Positions 61,908 through 64,000 of a stretch of 64,000 nucleotides of DNA are shown here, one piece after another (the stretch's first letter is position 1; every line of letters begins with the position of its first letter). This DNA comes from Singulisphaera sp. GP187 (GTDB lineage: Bacteria; Planctomycetota; Phycisphaerae; Phycisphaerales; SM1A02). The position numbers were made by a program, and so were the translations under genes. The DNA lies in NCBI GenBank assembly GCA_945871445.1, contig CAMBWI010000002.1, positions 1-64,000 on the forward strand, written 5' to 3'. The notes beneath the pieces were generated by a model, which saw only the letters and a list, made by a program, of their open reading frames with translations, searched no databases and was not told the origin of the DNA.

Positions 61908-61913
61908 AAGGAG
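61908..61913 (+). promoter_or_regulatory. Shine-Dalgarno site of 61923 gene
   Basis: AAGGAG nine bases before the ATG at 61923. It is one of the clear Shine-Dalgarno sites in the window and supports this start. Confidence 0.65.
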
Positions 61914-61922
61914 TTCGTCAAG

Positions 61923-62333
61923 ATGACCAAGAAAACACCAGCCGCTGCCAATTCGGGAGAACAACCACAAGATCAAAAAGAATCTGTGGTTGATCGCAGG
62001 CTTGGAGTGGATCGCCGCGATATAACCCCACCAAGCCCGTCAAATCTGGAACGCCGTCGTGGCCCCGGTCGTCGATTGACAGATTTTGTGAAGTCAGCCG
62101 AGGAAGGGGAGATGTCCCGCGAGCAATACACCTTCTTACTGGCAATTGATGTCTTTAAGAGAGTGAATCACAAGACATTTCCCAGCTGGACAGATGTCCT
62201 CGAAGTGATTCGTAAGTTGGGATACCGTAAGACGATGCCATCAGAGCTGAATTTGGGTGACAAGAGCCAGGATTGGATTGAAAAACCAGATGCCGCAAGC
62301 GGTGTCAACAAGGCTTCTGCGGAAACCGAGTAA
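61923..62333 (+). CDS. Hypothetical basic protein with DRR repeats
   Basis: 136 residues. The N-terminal ~60 residues have two Arg clusters (VVDRRLGVDRRDI and LERRRGPGRRLTDF). A helix-rich part follows, with SREQYTFLLAIDVFKRVNHKTFPSWTDVLEVIRKLGYRKTM, which looks like a DNA-binding wing or winged-helix-like fold. I do not recognise a family. Stands alone on its strand. Confidence 0.7.
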   Translation: MTKKTPAAANSGEQPQDQKESVVDRRLGVDRRDITPPSPSNLERRRGPGRRLTDFVKSAEEGEMSREQYTFLLAIDVFKRVNHKTFPSWTDVLEVIRKLGYRKTMPSELNLGDKSQDWIEKPDAASGVNKASAETE

Positions 62334-62442
62334 GCGATTCAGCCAAGGGTTTTGGGGTGCGTTGCGAGGGGGCGTTCTGACCACACAACCCGAAGTGTTT
62401 TGGGAGTGATTTTGGGTCAGTTTTTGGGGGGGAAAAAATTTT

Positions 62443-62712
62443 TTAAATTTTTTCCTTTTTGAACCAGTTTGCATTGATTTCGATGTACTTGTGCCACTCA
62501 GCAGGCAAATCATCTTTTGGAAAAATTGCTTGCACTGGACATTCATCAACACACAAACCACAATCAATGCAAGTCTCGGGATCAATGTAAAGCTGATCAA
62601 CCTTCTCGTGATGCTCACCTTTTTTTGTTGGGTGGATGCAATCAACGGGACACACCTCAATACACGAAGCATCTTTTGTTCCGATACATGGTTCAGCAAT
62701 GATGTGCGGCAT
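62443..62712 (-). CDS. Ferredoxin, 7Fe/8Fe (FdxA-like) type
   Basis: 89 residues. Two cluster sites: CIGTKDASCIEVCPVDC (an early Cys, then CxxxCP) and CIDCGLCVDECPVQAI (CxxCxxCxxxCP). This is the FdxA/NADH-linked bacterial type with [3Fe-4S] or [4Fe-4S] clusters, about 90 residues. A low-potential electron carrier; partner enzyme not evident in the window. Its downstream region has G-runs on the opposite strand (62351-62430). Confidence 0.92.
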   Translation of the reverse strand: MPHIIAEPCIGTKDASCIEVCPVDCIHPTKKGEHHEKVDQLYIDPETCIDCGLCVDECPVQAIFPKDDLPAEWHKYIEINANWFKKEKI

Positions 62713-62759
62713 AGTCGAAAAATACTATCAAATAAGGGGAAAATTTGGTCCTGAACGCA

Positions 62760-62788
62760 CCGAAAGCCGGCAACATGCCGGCTTTCGG
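62760..62788. terminator. Perfect 12-bp stem-loop downstream of tiny basic peptide gene
   Basis: CCGAAAGCCGGC, five-base loop AACAT, then GCCGGCTTTCGG: a perfect 12-bp stem. Lies after the stop of the 18-residue gene (62813) and before the ferredoxin start (62712) on the minus strand. There is no T-run, so it may be a terminator or mRNA-stabilising hairpin. Confidence 0.6.
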
Positions 62789-62812
62789 TACAAATCATTC
62801 AGTCACTACGAA

Positions 62813-62869
62813 TTATCGACTCTTCTTAGCCTTCTTCGCAGTCTTCTTAGCAGCTTTCTTCTTTGCCAT
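62813..62869 (-). CDS. 18-residue lysine-rich peptide (histone-tail-like)
   Basis: MAKKKAAKKTAKKAKKSR is encoded between an ATG at 62869 and a TAA at 62813. AAGGAAG at 62877-62883 is a strong Shine-Dalgarno at 7-base spacing, and a perfect stem-loop follows. The sequence is of KKA/AKK type, as in H1-like histone tails and planctomycete small basic proteins. It could bind nucleic acid. Too short for usual gene finders; function is inference from composition and signals. Confidence 0.65.
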   Translation of the reverse strand: MAKKKAAKKTAKKAKKSR

Positions 62870-62876
62870 GGTGTGG

Positions 62877-62883
62877 CTTCCTT
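62877..62883 (-). promoter_or_regulatory. Shine-Dalgarno site of lysine-rich peptide gene
   Basis: AAGGAAG on the minus strand, seven bases before the ATG at 62869. It decides this very short reading frame in favour of translation. Confidence 0.6.
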
Positions 62884-62985
62884 TAGTTACGCTTGTGCGT
62901 CGGAGAGAGTGAACGTCAGCGTAACTAAGACGTCCACTCAGTAACAGTCAGTTATGTTATCGACAAATCAAGAACAGAACTTGAC

Positions 62986-63723
62986 ATGGTGCCATTAAAA
63001 TCAAATTCGACCCGCCATACCATCTCCCTGCGAGTCTGTCTCAATGGGGCATCTGGACGCATGGGACAACGCGTAGATCGGGCGTGTAATGAGTCCGCTG
63101 GCATCGCAATTGTGACCGCTCGAAACTCTCTTGAAGCACCAATTGATGGTGCGACAACAAACTTTGATGTTGTGATCGATTTTTCGAGTGATGTTGGCAC
63201 TCAAAAGGCTGTTGGGTTGGCATTGCACGCTCGGTGTCCAATTCTGATTGGCACAACCGGCATCACTGATACAACTCGCGAAATCTTGCGATCAGCTTCA
63301 GTTCAAATACCAGTTTTGGTTGCTCCCAATACATCTATTGGCGTTGCGGTGATGCGGTATCTCATCAGCGAGGCTGCCCGATTGTTGGCGGATGACTTTC
63401 AGATTTCGATTTCAGAGGTGCATCACACGCAGAAACGCGATCAACCTTCTGGAACAGCTCTCGCGTTGGCGGATTCTGTTGCAAGCGGTCGCGGAAAACC
63501 ATTTCCAACAAACGAGATTCAGTCGATTCGTGAAGGTGATGTCATTGGTGATCACGAAGTCGTGTTGTCTGGGCCGGGAGAAGTTCTGACGGTGCGACAC
63601 CACGCACGTGATCGGGATCTCTTTGCTCTTGGGGCGATTCGGCTTGCGATCTGGATCGCAAAACAACCCCCCGGAATGTATGGTTTGGATGATTGGTTCG
63701 CTCAGTTCAAGAAAGCAAAGTAG
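62986..63723 (+). CDS. dapB: 4-hydroxy-tetrahydrodipicolinate reductase
   Basis: 245 residues. NAD(P)H-dependent reductase of the diaminopimelate/lysine pathway. The nucleotide motif VCLNGASGRMGQRV lies near residue 18; VVIDFSS, ILIGTTGI, VAPNTSIGVAVM, the signature EVHHTQKRDQPSGTALALAD and VVLSGPGEVLTVRHHARDR follow. The DapB catalytic His/Lys in HHTQKRD is present. Ends in the GTG of the next gene (one-base overlap). Confidence 0.94.
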   Translation: MVPLKSNSTRHTISLRVCLNGASGRMGQRVDRACNESAGIAIVTARNSLEAPIDGATTNFDVVIDFSSDVGTQKAVGLALHARCPILIGTTGITDTTREILRSASVQIPVLVAPNTSIGVAVMRYLISEAARLLADDFQISISEVHHTQKRDQPSGTALALADSVASGRGKPFPTNEIQSIREGDVIGDHEVVLSGPGEVLTVRHHARDRDLFALGAIRLAIWIAKQPPGMYGLDDWFAQFKKAK

Positions 63724-64000
63724 TGAAAAAACAGAACATCGAAGTTTTTACAGTTGCGGGCGGCATGAAGTTGGCGATCGAACCGATCGATGGCTCAACA
63801 ACCGCCACAATCGTTTGGACCGTCCCCGTGGGCTCGGCTGGGGATCCAATCGGAGATCTTGGCGCCGGCGAATCAAATGTTCTTTCGGAAATCATTCTTC
63901 GAGGCGCCGGCGATCGTACGAGTCGAGAATTTAGTGACGCGCTTGATCGATTGGGTGTTCAGCGCGCAACATCGAGTTCGGGATATGCAATAACAGTTTC
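63723..64000 (+). CDS. M16 peptidase-like protein lacking the zinc motif (partial)
   Basis: GTG start inside the dapB stop (TAGTG). 92 residues are visible, cut by the window edge. VFTVAGGMKLAIEPIDGSTTATIVWTVPVGSAGDP matches the M16 N-terminal strands, but where HxxEH is expected the sequence reads VLSEIILRGAG, so the metal ligands are missing. This is typical of the non-catalytic M16B partner subunit. It may pair with an active M16 subunit encoded beyond the window. Confidence 0.7.
   Translation, partial: MKKQNIEVFTVAGGMKLAIEPIDGSTTATIVWTVPVGSAGDPIGDLGAGESNVLSEIILRGAGDRTSREFSDALDRLGVQRATSSSGYAITV

Noticed and set aside
1-64000. rRNA, tRNA, tmRNA, RNase P RNA, SRP RNA or transposase genes
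   Set aside because: I looked for their conserved motifs and for transposase ORFs and saw none; a covariance-model search would be needed to exclude small RNAs.

Overview
The window looks like chromosomal DNA of a planctomycete, most likely class Phycisphaerae. Exported proteins carry dockerin-like EF-hand pairs of the form D-N-G-D-G-x-V-D-G-x-D-L-A-x-L-L-x-x-W-G. There is a long MoxR / DUF58 / BatA-like / VWA / DUF4175-like operon, and dnaA stands without dnaN. Base composition is moderate, Shine-Dalgarno sites are sparse, and many genes overlap by four bases (ATGA, GTGA, TTGA). These are judgements by eye; no database was searched.

Layout. 1-5 kb: a partial exported YceI-VWA-YceI protein ending in a 24-bp tandem repeat, a stand-alone YceI gene, parB with a near-perfect parS, and a STAS protein. 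5-11 kb: a beta-CASP nuclease, a cupredoxin, a nucleotide-sugar dehydrogenase, three small exported proteins and deoC. 10.7-11.3 kb: cluster A of a composite hairpin/12-bp repeat. 11-21 kb: a dockerin metalloprotease, an RGG-rich protein, a CDF transporter, paired membrane paralogues, a ThuA-like protein, and an efflux adaptor with a TolC-like protein. 21.4-22.9 kb: a gene-poor spacer with cluster B of the same repeat. 22.9-29.8 kb: a two-gene (split) ALDH16, a decayed SOUL-family pseudogene, a polyphosphate-glucokinase-like ROK kinase, lgt, trpD and an MscS channel. 29.8-35 kb: a dockerin arylsulfotransferase and comEC, which overlaps its convergent neighbour by about 410 bp. 34-47.2 kb: eight tightly packed minus-strand genes, the MoxR/VWA operon. 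47.3-50.9 kb: mutM, an AT-rich spacer with a DnaA box (possible oriC), dnaA and an RNase Z-like gene. 50.9-54.6 kb: Hpt, response regulator-GGDEF, recO, an M16 peptidase and PilZ. 54.7-64 kb: lipA, a lipoprotein, M48 protease plus LemA, a DEAD-box helicase, small membrane proteins, a ferredoxin, an 18-residue lysine-rich peptide gene, dapB and a partial M16 homologue.

How it fits together. parB/parS and dnaA lie 44 kb apart, suggesting the origin-proximal part of the chromosome. The GGDEF regulator (intact I-site), Hpt and PilZ proteins form a small c-di-GMP set. The MoxR operon probably builds an envelope complex: an AAA+ ATPase, VWA proteins, a large coiled-coil membrane protein and secreted partners. 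The strongest candidates for something undescribed are (1) the composite element of 12-bp satellite units plus a ~120-nt hairpin, present four times in two spacers with pairing-preserving substitutions, (2) the YceI-VWA-YceI architecture, and (3) the extended MoxR operon with an alpha/alpha-toroid protein.
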